Source of the DNA: a virus
IMG/VR virus record: IMGVR_UViG_3300030098_003784
Location: 1 to 41,234 of that record
DNA: 41,234 nt
Direction: 5' to 3' (one strand)
Below the pieces are notes generated by a model, which saw nothing but the letters and a program-made list of their open reading frames with translations, did not search any database and was not told the DNA's origin. Made by a program: the position numbers and the translations under genes. Each line of letters begins with the position of its first letter. The stretch's first letter is position 1. Shown in pieces: positions 26,801 to 33,409 of the stretch.

Positions 26801-29213
26801 TAGGAAATATCAAGCACTTAACAATGAAGCATATAGATATGACAGTCCTAGATTTGCAAGTAAAGAAATTGATGGTGCAAACAGAACTAAAACAGTTAAT
26901 GATTCAAATGCTATTGGGGATGGTGTGCATTTTGTTTTTAAACCAATGTTACATTTAAGAGGGGATAGTGGTTTTATAACCACAAGTGCTTGGGATTCTT
27001 CTAAAAATAGTAGAGTACAAGTTATTGATACCGATTCTGATGCTGATTACCAAGAAGAAAACATTGCCTCTGCTCCTGCGGGTTCAGATAATTTTGTTGA
27101 ATTTACTATTACTCTTGATAATAGGGGAGAGGCGGTGAACTATAGTGGTGGAAGTACAATTAATAACATAACAGGAGCAGGTACTATTGCAACAATAACT
27201 ATGGATGGTAGTCATTACTTAGATACTGGTGATTGGGTGACTGTTAGTGGGGTTTCTGATTATTTGTACAATGGTACTTTTAAGATAGTAGTTACTGGTG
27301 CTACCACATTTACTTATGTTTTACCTCAAACTGTAGTAAATGGTACTCCTGATGAAAGTGGAGTTATAATAACTAAAGAGAGAGGAAGTAGATATAGTGG
27401 TTCTATTGGGTTAAATAGAGTTTGTGATAATTCTTGGTTAAAGTTTGCACCTAATTTAACAGGTTGTTATTTGGTTTCTAATAATGGATATGAGTATAAT
27501 AGTACAGATTTAGTTAGTGCAAACACTACTAAATATGGTGGAGGGTGGACACCCGGAACTGTAGGGGATACTGGTGAAGGTGCGACGGCTAGTATTGAAG
27601 GGGCTACTCCAAAACACATAATGTATGTAGTATCTCATGAAGTTATACAAGAAGGTACAGCACAAAAACATAGAATTACATGTGATAATTATAGTGGTGC
27701 AGAAACTGATTTAAGTTTCTTTTATAGAGTAATGCAACCTGCTGATGTTTGCCTTTGGGAAAATAGTCCTGAAACTATTAGCCTATACAAAATGAGTAGT
27801 AAATATACTAAACAAGGACATAATGATGAAATGTATGGTGATTCACCCCATATTGAATATTGGCAAAATAATACAGTTAAGGGCGACCCTTCAAAATATG
27901 GTTATAATGAAGCAGTTCAATCAATGTATGTTGTTGTAAATATGGATACTAATGATTGTGCTTCTCCACAATTTTTAGTAGAGAGAGATTATTCTCAAAT
28001 ATTTGGCCCATCAAAAACTTCTACTACTTACAGATTCCAAGATGGTGAAAGTTATAATATGTTATTGACAGATGGTAATTCTCAAATTAAGAGAAATATG
28101 GGTGTTTCTACAACTGCTATTTCTAGCGGATATAAATGTGATTTATCTTTTGGTGATAAGTTTTCTAATAAAATGGTAGGTATTGTTTCCTTTGGTGAAA
28201 TCTTTTCAGTTAAAACACCAATTCCCTCAACTATTAGAAATCCAGTTAGTGCCGCAATTGGTAGTGCAGTGTCTATTTGTTCAGAAGCAGAAGATATAGT
28301 AAAAGATATTTTAAACACTAATGATATTACTTTCACAGAAACTTCACTTTCTTTCCCTTATTTTACTGGCCCTTCTTTTAGAGGAATAGACGCATACTCT
28401 GCTTGTAATTTTGTGGCCGATTATAAAGATAAACAATTATTTATTGGGCCGGATGGGATTAAACTTAGACCTGAAACTGAAAATTTAGATTATACTAATA
28501 TTAGATTAAGTTCTGACGATTCTAGTATTAAATTAATTTCAGTTAGCAGAGGTGAATCATTATTTGATTTCTTTAATGATGTTACTATTTATGGTAAAGA
28601 TGTTAAATCAAGAAGAGTTGATAGAAAAAGTGTAAGGGAAATAGGAACTAAAGCCTTAGAAGAATTAGATGAAACAATAGTTACTCAAGCAGAAGCAGAT
28701 AGAAAGGCCCAAACTTTACTTAATTTACATGCTAGGCCGAGTCAAAGATTTACTCTTAGATTATCATTAGATGGATTAGAATTAATTAAACCGGGAGATT
28801 TGATTACATTAGATTACCCCGAAGAAAGAATACCTACGGGTAAATATTTAGTTTTAGAAATTAGACATGAAACTTATGGGGTTGTTGAATTAGAAGTAGG
28901 TTCATACCAAAAAGGATTAACTGAAAGAATTGCAGAATTAATTATACAAAATAAGAAAACAGCCTCTTTCTTGAGGGCTAATAGATTTAAGTCTATAGCA
29001 CAAACTAATGACACTTTTGAAACAGTGGGGATTAAAGAAGTTAGATTTACAATAACACATACTGCTAGTACTGGAAGCCCATTTACCATAGGATTTAACT
29101 ATCCAGTAGATGTAGCGACTTCCGGTGGAACTAACACAGGTTATCCAATTGGATTTAATTCGTCTTTAGGTAGTGTGGGAACAACAACAATATTAGATGA
29201 GGATTTTATATGA
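20847..29213 (+). CDS. Giant tail hub/baseplate protein (2788 aa)
   Basis: This is the largest gene in the window and the likely tail-tip hub with host-contact domains. Near residues 2565-2700 it has a hub-like segment: FFNDVTIYGKD, a Q-A-E-A-D-R-K-A-x-x-L-L helix, LELIKPGDLITLDYP and strands, as in Mu gpP/T4 gp27-type hubs. Upstream it is a chain of beta domains. Three copies of a GHGL-type domain lie near residues 704-770, 1791-1860 and 2104-2180. One domain near residues 1672-1775 ends LTLTQAISGKAGNTTI. The remaining parts are Ser/Thr/Gly-rich. The start overlaps the previous stop (TAATG). Cleavage or lysin activity is not evident. Confidence 0.78.
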   Translation: MSAIYALKEGNGPSVTPAVGSANVNFDVPTNPLFKTDLTAAASVVCYEVSRDMTPTGAASETHATSGASTSNKGVSRSSTYSSLNRIYPNSTTVADYLETLTTTPGWKVKLYDDNSDAGEDVSSVDIATDDYFIVLFADDYRKHHFAKITAETSDEGKSTSSVLEFTPAYSGDIPKGTKVAIYKGPAVGDTTVVAVAYGLQGDSSDDRHDVYAYCGRPNFYFYNDRLDNDNQLDHNTKYVVHYSRWDGSTEKHLHSCFVTKQEYSSYIKDYGPYNQEATLVDGLRVIDNAVTGTAYVNYSDTSSTVRDTYTVNIMDWESCFLNKLRTTDNKIKAQTAGSFYGPTRYVHYDESPIKCEVIPRMIECTAFRSITENGSYVDIKIMDPHRIMGNKIKRFDPIKLKQEIGGGSIAHIKQSELFGTVQGVSGSSTLTFEDLNEGQDLRVLLYDGSAKYETIRVGDYHYTISAIAAPAYSGGSLSQLVTIDKYRKFDSATYSSASATLQETISDGTAYRRTWSKITETLIVDFSIDTEVDHSSIPTRSGVAAATSLNYNGTALSAFSDARLYDLEMILLGDNNFAGLRLNLKYGDKINKYVKLQSATQQMYQELGVTTWSGSGLIAPNLLDYFTGNFVVERTIFKGSVEMIKEYIEDYQYIFQITGRNDISKLLGPIVNKDYTFSKDYVYTTLSPPFDVTSTSTTNNAVIKRGDRSFVLSGTGHGLAVGDFVFYYDATENPAGPHFMGRIITVSSATITLEEGCLTYVPAGKTIYYQDHHYISLGKAIQASNEMTNSPTSLTGASDKGLIFESGNKLTFSVSSSEFTSTEGTALAGASANSDLRSRGYYVYQPKGIDGGNDKSWMTLLADESASTITPLENFHTVNSLTDYAVVGIESGEGEALVELAPICPAVLARVHENPKHTVFESFTAHNCQTAAAYSIGHTGAVTVDTALSDGASPMNMAWEGGSFYIKNSDGTYSFVGKVYQIRNEYNSASATNYGYGANYGKWNILFEEALPIALADNTVLYYSNRENHGLYFLNTQGLPQGGLLQVVNPVLSYAKNPIMLTNFIGAGDSDVAGAGVSLYDNIRFFGAPFYRYSDLQKGPIGSLKFVSPDITNASKIKNNVHRGHVSGYAPSYKTSIGSFGTVDDPISFGTDNGPFAKGAGTVSISKGNATVTGSGTNFDGGIFVVNDFCKIGNHIYQIETITNDTTMVLYSLALETFSGVNIYEVSESDGDFRLTQGPPETRGIYPAAGSNFGDMQHYSSAVGDKLMLPSFNRYAKYSFDVNSDGTLGETGATGHGWVNYSTYTTDMPDEVNGSTEDPSHIQGWRNNALSIARTNLEKIDPKMLRWFIFSPSDVYPDSMNRSNHIGFSEKEFKDYTLILKDAGSSIKSSILHQDFEGSLPHVERTDESFEYLPINDASIKTNEMKRFGLMRLRELTFDWHFNPVDPELPPKPTDVVSPTFDYGRWMSLRKTSEMAKNSQGTSMTSGHDVEISSYSGTEITFDTTPTNAGAAGAGGTVSKPNSVNNSGTGGSDLIFVANDLLFADDGSFIGKVSSSDGTTVTLARAPFKPFGSETLYYGPVYTNLWQKANSNPLISTALYKAYGTGEGDSYINTSKEIVNSKGALISGVYPLQLGNTSIIDTSFTTWDVHYDGAIGEYDSVKSNLNMMRERAATATITISGNITEDQTIVIISTDTTSKTYTAKNSPTTASLQFDANGGGPANATSLKAAIEHANGHNGKILVEDNGEGVLTLTQAISGKAGNTTITENCDNTVVVNFDNVGNAQMTWHNIGAPSGINASGTTVTITKSGHGLSVGEIVSINGATASSGTVNGTYMVESVDGNDFTYTVVAVSGEGGHGSTTIRKLMANSFLGLPLSFTNGTGSNSRSWHPLADKGSILRNGANAVAQDSGHVALNISRVLEALSRSDQVYRGCKMVVLDNYSLEYSGVEHTGAGATSDVSNIFFMNTEDSSGEQTRFFLNLENRKYQALNNEAYRYDSPRFASKEIDGANRTKTVNDSNAIGDGVHFVFKPMLHLRGDSGFITTSAWDSSKNSRVQVIDTDSDADYQEENIASAPAGSDNFVEFTITLDNRGEAVNYSGGSTINNITGAGTIATITMDGSHYLDTGDWVTVSGVSDYLYNGTFKIVVTGATTFTYVLPQTVVNGTPDESGVIITKERGSRYSGSIGLNRVCDNSWLKFAPNLTGCYLVSNNGYEYNSTDLVSANTTKYGGGWTPGTVGDTGEGATASIEGATPKHIMYVVSHEVIQEGTAQKHRITCDNYSGAETDLSFFYRVMQPADVCLWENSPETISLYKMSSKYTKQGHNDEMYGDSPHIEYWQNNTVKGDPSKYGYNEAVQSMYVVVNMDTNDCASPQFLVERDYSQIFGPSKTSTTYRFQDGESYNMLLTDGNSQIKRNMGVSTTAISSGYKCDLSFGDKFSNKMVGIVSFGEIFSVKTPIPSTIRNPVSAAIGSAVSICSEAEDIVKDILNTNDITFTETSLSFPYFTGPSFRGIDAYSACNFVADYKDKQLFIGPDGIKLRPETENLDYTNIRLSSDDSSIKLISVSRGESLFDFFNDVTIYGKDVKSRRVDRKSVREIGTKALEELDETIVTQAEADRKAQTLLNLHARPSQRFTLRLSLDGLELIKPGDLITLDYPEERIPTGKYLVLEIRHETYGVVELEVGSYQKGLTERIAELIIQNKKTASFLRANRFKSIAQTNDTFETVGIKEVRFTITHTASTGSPFTIGFNYPVDVATSGGTNTGYPIGFNSSLGSVGTTTILDEDFI

Positions 29214-29611
29214 TAACAGATGGTGCAAAAAGAAAAATGGCTTTATTCATTAAGGAATTTTATACACATGCAAATGTAGGTGCAGGTGGAGATTCAACTA
29301 ACCCTAATTCTAATTCATTAGATGTACCTATTATTTCTTCTAATCAAAGCACAACTAATTCTGCATCAGATGCTGCTACTATTGATTTTACAGTATCCTT
29401 AACAGGTTCACAATTAGAAGGTAATACAATTAGAGAATTTGCAATTTTTGGTTCAACACCTAATGATGCAGAAATGGCTAATCTAAGTAGTGGTTCGTGG
29501 AATACAGGTAATGTAGAAACAATTATGTTATCTAGGATAAATTTTAATGGAGTAGGGCCATTTTCAAGTTCTGACCAAATTGATTTAACATTAACAGTGG
29601 AGGTGGAATGA
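29210..29611 (+). CDS. Small tail-fibre base/adaptor protein
   Basis: The 133-aa product starts at ATG 29210, overlapping the previous stop. The segment LEGNTIREFAIFGS, followed by ETIMLSRINFNGV and a last strand (QIDLTLTVEVE), is the pattern of fibre-attachment proteins of the tail-collar or gp38-like type. It lies between the hub protein and the long fibre, so it may join the two. The middle is Ser/Asn/Thr-rich. Confidence 0.62.
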   Translation: MITDGAKRKMALFIKEFYTHANVGAGGDSTNPNSNSLDVPIISSNQSTTNSASDAATIDFTVSLTGSQLEGNTIREFAIFGSTPNDAEMANLSSGSWNTGNVETIMLSRINFNGVGPFSSSDQIDLTLTVEVE

Positions 29612-29612
29612 T

Positions 29613-31631
29613 ATGACAAGTACAGCAAATCCTCATTTTTTAAGTGAGATGGATGCAACACCAACTAACCAACTTAGAGATGATTTAGATTTTCCTCACA
29701 GTGGAATTTTCAAAGCATTACATCTTGCTTCTAGAGGTACATACGCTCTAAAAGATACTGGTGTTGATTTTGATATAACTCAAAGTAACAATAGCGGCTT
29801 TACAAGATTAGCAGTTAAAGGGGGTAAAGCCTATCGAGATGGCGCATTAGTTACTCTTGGTAGTGGAGTTGGAACTACAACTAATATAGATTGTACTGCC
29901 ACTTATAATCCCGGTGGTGGGGCAGTAGATGTAACACCATCAACTTCAGGAGATGTTTATTTATTTTTAGTAGGTAACTCTTCTAATGCTTTAGTCCTTA
30001 GAGGTTCTAATGCTGCTACAAATGCTGTACCTGAATTAGTTGAAGGTGATGTTCCAATTGCAGTTGTTAAAGTGGTAGCAAATTCTGCTGATAGTGCATC
30101 AGATAGGCCAATTCAATATTTAACAACAAGTAAAGTTACTAATACTGTTTCTGTTGGGTATGATAGTAGTGGGTATACTGAGGCAGGTTCATTAACAGGT
30201 TCGGCTAGTGGAATTAAAATAGATGCTGCTTTGGAAGTAGAACAAGGTGCTAGTGGTGGACAAACTGCATTTATTATAGATAATAATGATACAGATAAAG
30301 TTGCTATGTCAATTGAAGCGGCTAATATTGATGCAGATGTAATGGATATATCAGCAGATGCAGTAACAACTGCTAATGTAATTGACATTACTGCTGATGC
30401 TTTAACAACTGGTAAAATACTTAATATCATAAGCAACTCTAGTTCTACTAGTACAAGAAGATTAGTTAATATTACTAATGACAATACTGCGGCTACTGCT
30501 ACTACTCCTTTATATATTAAAAATGACTCTACTGGTGATACTATTATTTTAGAATCAACAAATGGAGATGCTACTGCTATGCCGGTAATGGTATTTAATA
30601 GAAATTCAGGTAGTCCTGCTACTAATGATTACTTAGGTTCTATTGAATTTAAGGGGGAAGATTCAGCAGGTTCTTCTAATACCTATGCTGCTATGAGTTC
30701 AAGAATTGTTGATGTTGATAATAATCAAGAATCGGGGGCTTTATTTTTACAACTTTTACATGATGGTGGTTTATCTTCTTTCTTATATGCTAAAGGTGGT
30801 GTAGATTCCACTAGTGGTGGAAGTGATGATAGTACTGGGGCAGGTGCAATTATTTTTAATTTTAATTCTCACAATATAGATTTACAAGTTAAAGGTTTAA
30901 CAATGGCTCATTTAATTTATGCTGATGCTAGTCAAGACAAAGTAGGTATAGGGATTAATACACCTAAAAACATTTTACAAGTTAATCATACGGGTGCAGA
31001 TGGTAATGATGGAATACAAATTATTAGAGATGATGCTACAACTGCTGATGGGGATTTATTGGGTGGGATAGGTTTTGATTCAGATGATGGTAATGTTCCA
31101 AGCAGTATCACTGAAGCCTCTGCCTTTATTGCTTCGTATGCAACACAAAACCACACCAGTACTGAAAAAGGAGGTAATCTTAAATTTGGAGTATCTTTAA
31201 TTGATGATAATGATGATACTGCTTCTACTGTTGTAGCAAATGTAGGGCAACCCGATACTATTTCCGCTTCAGCAGGTGCGGACCCAACAACTCATGCTGG
31301 ATTGAATTCAAGAGTAACTACTGTTGTTTTAGGTAATGGAACTTATGCTCCTACACTAACAGACTCGGGAATAGTCGTTGTATTCACTCATGCTAACTCT
31401 ACTCTCACTTTACCTAGTATCGCTTCGGGTGTAGCCGATAGAGATAAGATAGGAGTGCAATTTACTGTATTTAATGAAACTGGAAGTGACATAGATGACC
31501 AAGTTAATGTAAGTGGTTCAGCAACTTATAACGGAACAGCAGAAGGGTCTACTACTCTTGACAATATAGCCTCTTATAAAGCCAAAACTTTTGTTTGCAC
31601 AGGCACAGATAAGTGGATAGTAATTGGGTGA
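29613..31631 (+). CDS. Tail fibre protein (receptor-binding candidate)
   Basis: The 672-aa product is behind AGGTGG with ATG 29613. The N-terminal 130 residues look like a tail-attachment domain (LRDDLDFPHSGIFKALHLAS). Residues 234-290 contain a repeated strand motif of the type D-I-x-A-D-A-[VL]-T-T, as in trimeric fibre shafts. Residues 310-450 are again beta-rich (MPVMVFNRNSGSPATNDYLGS), like fibres of marine phages. The C-terminal strands (IGVQFTVFNETGSDI, ending KTFVCTGTDKWIVIG) resemble fibre tips. It likely recognises the host surface. Confidence 0.72.
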   Translation: MTSTANPHFLSEMDATPTNQLRDDLDFPHSGIFKALHLASRGTYALKDTGVDFDITQSNNSGFTRLAVKGGKAYRDGALVTLGSGVGTTTNIDCTATYNPGGGAVDVTPSTSGDVYLFLVGNSSNALVLRGSNAATNAVPELVEGDVPIAVVKVVANSADSASDRPIQYLTTSKVTNTVSVGYDSSGYTEAGSLTGSASGIKIDAALEVEQGASGGQTAFIIDNNDTDKVAMSIEAANIDADVMDISADAVTTANVIDITADALTTGKILNIISNSSSTSTRRLVNITNDNTAATATTPLYIKNDSTGDTIILESTNGDATAMPVMVFNRNSGSPATNDYLGSIEFKGEDSAGSSNTYAAMSSRIVDVDNNQESGALFLQLLHDGGLSSFLYAKGGVDSTSGGSDDSTGAGAIIFNFNSHNIDLQVKGLTMAHLIYADASQDKVGIGINTPKNILQVNHTGADGNDGIQIIRDDATTADGDLLGGIGFDSDDGNVPSSITEASAFIASYATQNHTSTEKGGNLKFGVSLIDDNDDTASTVVANVGQPDTISASAGADPTTHAGLNSRVTTVVLGNGTYAPTLTDSGIVVVFTHANSTLTLPSIASGVADRDKIGVQFTVFNETGSDIDDQVNVSGSATYNGTAEGSTTLDNIASYKAKTFVCTGTDKWIVIG

Positions 31632-31635
31632 TTAA

Positions 31636-32073
31636 TTGGGATTCCACTGGCGATTCGGAGTTGTGCAAAGTGGTGTTGCTTCTGTTACTGCGGGATTAGG
31701 TATAGACGACACATCCCCTACTAGTTATGAAACAAGTAACCTTCCCGGTACAGGAGATACAGTAACAGTTACTAATTCATCTAGTGGTGCTACTACTGTA
31801 ACTTATGCTTTTAGTAATAGTGATGATGATAATGATGTTTTAACAAGAAGTAATGCACTTGGGGGCGCAACCCCTGCATTTATAGCATGGAAGGGTAATT
31901 CTAATATTATGAGTGGTTCAGACGTATCAGTAAGTTCAGGAGTTGTTACTGAATCAGGAACTTGGTATTTTAAAGCGGAAGTAAATCAAACAGGTACAGA
32001 TACAATAACTTTAACTCAAACTTGTGATGGTTCAGCAACTGCTAGTGTTACATTCGATGTACAAGAACCCTGA
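31636..32073 (+). CDS. Small Ig-like beta protein of the tail tip
   Basis: TTG 31636 follows GGGTGAT by three bases. The 145-aa product is Thr/Ser/Gly-rich and beta-sandwich-like, ending in a strand series (GTWYFKAEVNQTGTDTITLTQTCDGSATASVTF) typical of Ig-like or bacterial-type virion decoration domains. It is the last gene of the plus-strand block. Its stop codon directly abuts the stop codon of the first convergent minus-strand gene. Confidence 0.65.
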   Translation: MGFHWRFGVVQSGVASVTAGLGIDDTSPTSYETSNLPGTGDTVTVTNSSSGATTVTYAFSNSDDDNDVLTRSNALGGATPAFIAWKGNSNIMSGSDVSVSSGVVTESGTWYFKAEVNQTGTDTITLTQTCDGSATASVTFDVQEP

Positions 32074-32235
32074 TTACCTAGTGTTTCTTAAACCATTACT
32101 AAAATCTTGAAGTAGAAGTTCAGCATCTTCCTCTTCAAAAATTGTTAAATCATTCATACTTCTAAAAGTAACATACCAACCATATGAAAGAATACATATG
32201 AACCCAATTAAACTCGCCATAAATAAAGTAGACAT
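32074..32235 (-). CDS. Single-pass membrane microprotein (53 aa)
   Basis: The minus-strand frame from ATG 32235 to TAA 32074 encodes one hydrophobic helix near residues 3-24 (LFMASLIGFICILSYGWYVTF) and an acidic tail (FEEEDAELLLQDF). Its stop codon abuts the plus-strand stop at 32073. No clear SD precedes it, and about 50 non-coding bases separate it from the next upstream gene. The support is moderate: hydrophobicity, size and context like the other membrane microproteins. Confidence 0.5.
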   Translation of the reverse strand: MSTLFMASLIGFICILSYGWYVTFRSMNDLTIFEEEDAELLLQDFSNGLRNTR

Positions 32236-32285
32236 AAGCGGCGCAATAAGGTGCGAAAAATAAACTTATCTCTTAAGTTGCATCG

Positions 32286-32417
32286 TTATACCCACAAATG
32301 TTCACATAATCGGCATTGCCAAATGTGTATTTTGCCACCATTCCCAATATATTTACCCACTAATCGTAAGGCTATAGTTTCCTTACTACAAGCAGGACAA
32401 ACTCTTTTTAATGGCAT
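32286..32417 (-). CDS. Zinc-ribbon microprotein (43 aa)
   Basis: From ATG 32417 (AAGGT eight bases upstream) to TAA 32286 the frame encodes a compact protein with C7-x2-C10 and C35-x2-C38 separated by 24 residues, the classic zinc-ribbon layout. Both knuckles sit in the usual CPAC and CRLC contexts, and basic residues surround them. The ATG overlaps the previous stop by one base (TAATG). It may bind nucleic acid or act in transcription; the target is unknown. Confidence 0.72.
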   Translation of the reverse strand: MPLKRVCPACSKETIALRLVGKYIGNGGKIHIWQCRLCEHLWV

Positions 32418-32578
32418 TAATAGTTACCTTCTCTTCCTTTCTTTTGGTCTTTCATTAATTTTTGCATATAATCTTCTATATTTTGCTCGTCAACTTCTGA
32501 ACTTCCAAAAGCCGCAAAGAATAATAGAGTTATGATTACCAAAAATGTTAACCAAGCAAATACTTCTCCTGTATCCAT
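32417..32578 (-). CDS. Single-pass membrane microprotein (53 aa)
   Basis: ATG 32578 overlaps the exonuclease stop (TAATG) and is preceded by AGGTGG. Residues 5-24 are a clear transmembrane helix (VFAWLTFLVIITLLFFAAF). The rest is a charged helix ending in a basic tail (MKDQKKGREGNY). It is one of several membrane microproteins wedged between replication genes. Function is unknown. Confidence 0.7.
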   Translation of the reverse strand: MDTGEVFAWLTFLVIITLLFFAAFGSSEVDEQNIEDYMQKLMKDQKKGREGNY

Positions 32579-33177
32579 TACCAGTCCACCTCCATTTCGA
32601 CTATTTCTTCTTTATCTATGCTAAATCCTTTTATGATACCCTCTTGACCATGTTTCCATAAATCATAAACTAGTTTAGAATCTTTTAAACAATAATCAAT
32701 TACTGTATCATATTCCCCTTGCTTCCATAATACGGGAGCCATTTCACTATCTAAAGATTTCTTCTCTCCTAATGTATTATCAACAAGGTTTTGCAATCTA
32801 AATCTTTCACCAAACTGCTTTTGTAATATTCTACTAGTGTCTATATATCTTTTCTGCTGTAAATATTTACGGATGCAATATATATCCATTGAGTTTTTCA
32901 AAACGGGTAGGTCAAATCCGGCAATATTATGCCCTAGTAAAATTCCGCCTTTTTCAAAAAAATTATCTAAATCATATTTTAACTCAGATAAGGGTAAAAT
33001 CTCTTTACCACTTTTAGTTACTTGGTCGGTTAAATCTTCATCAATGTAAATTTTAGCAATATCTCCATCCCAAGTAGTTACAGTAGATACTTGGAACATG
33101 TGAGTATTATTCCACCCACCAATTTCATGCGATAGATTTTTTGTTTCTATATCAATCGCCATAACATTATTTGACAT
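32578..33177 (-). CDS. DEDDy 3'-5' exonuclease (proofreading type)
   Basis: The 199-aa RNase H-fold exonuclease has ExoI DIET near the N-terminus, ExoII HNIAGFDLPVL and ExoIII YCLKDSKLVYDL (Y-x3-D). The motifs and the short size fit an isolated exonuclease domain of the kind fused to family B polymerases. It would remove 3' nucleotides, perhaps proofreading for the polymerase encoded upstream in the same operon. The frame opens at GTG 33186; ATG 33177 is used here, and a second ATG lies five codons on. It overlaps the DUF4177-like gene by 11 bases. Confidence 0.85.
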   Translation of the reverse strand: MSNNVMAIDIETKNLSHEIGGWNNTHMFQVSTVTTWDGDIAKIYIDEDLTDQVTKSGKEILPLSELKYDLDNFFEKGGILLGHNIAGFDLPVLKNSMDIYCIRKYLQQKRYIDTSRILQKQFGERFRLQNLVDNTLGEKKSLDSEMAPVLWKQGEYDTVIDYCLKDSKLVYDLWKHGQEGIIKGFSIDKEEIVEMEVDW

Positions 33178-33409
33178 TACCTTCACTCCAAAGATTTAGC
33201 AATTCATTTTGTGCCTCTTCTTCTTTTTCAGGGTTTTGGACAACTGTTCCTTTCTTAAGGAAGCAACATAGTTGCTTACCCATAATGCTGATTACAGAAC
33301 ATAGTTCCCATCCTTCTAAACCAAGGTTGTTCAAATTCTCTTTTATGGCTTTAGGGCCATCACTTACATCAAATAACACGAAATCGTGTTCCCACTTTAC
33401 ATTACTCAT
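33167..33409 (-). CDS. DUF4177-like small protein
   Basis: The 80-aa product starts at ATG 33409, overlapping the ATPase stop (ATGA). The core (KENLNNLGLEGWELCSVISI, then QLCCFLKKG) follows the small DUF4177 pattern: an N-terminal strand, an LN-x-LG-x-EGWEL helix-turn, then a strand ending in FLK. The C-terminal 25 residues are an acidic helix. The function of such proteins is unknown. Here it sits between the AAA+ ATPase and the exonuclease. Confidence 0.7.
   Translation of the reverse strand: MSNVKWEHDFVLFDVSDGPKAIKENLNNLGLEGWELCSVISIMGKQLCCFLKKGTVVQNPEKEEEAQNELLNLWSEGNVK

Noticed and set aside
32251-32535. 94-codon plus-strand open frame in the convergent junction
   Set aside because: It is antisense to the zinc-ribbon and membrane microprotein genes, which have SDs and TAATG overlaps; the plus-strand product shows no domain.
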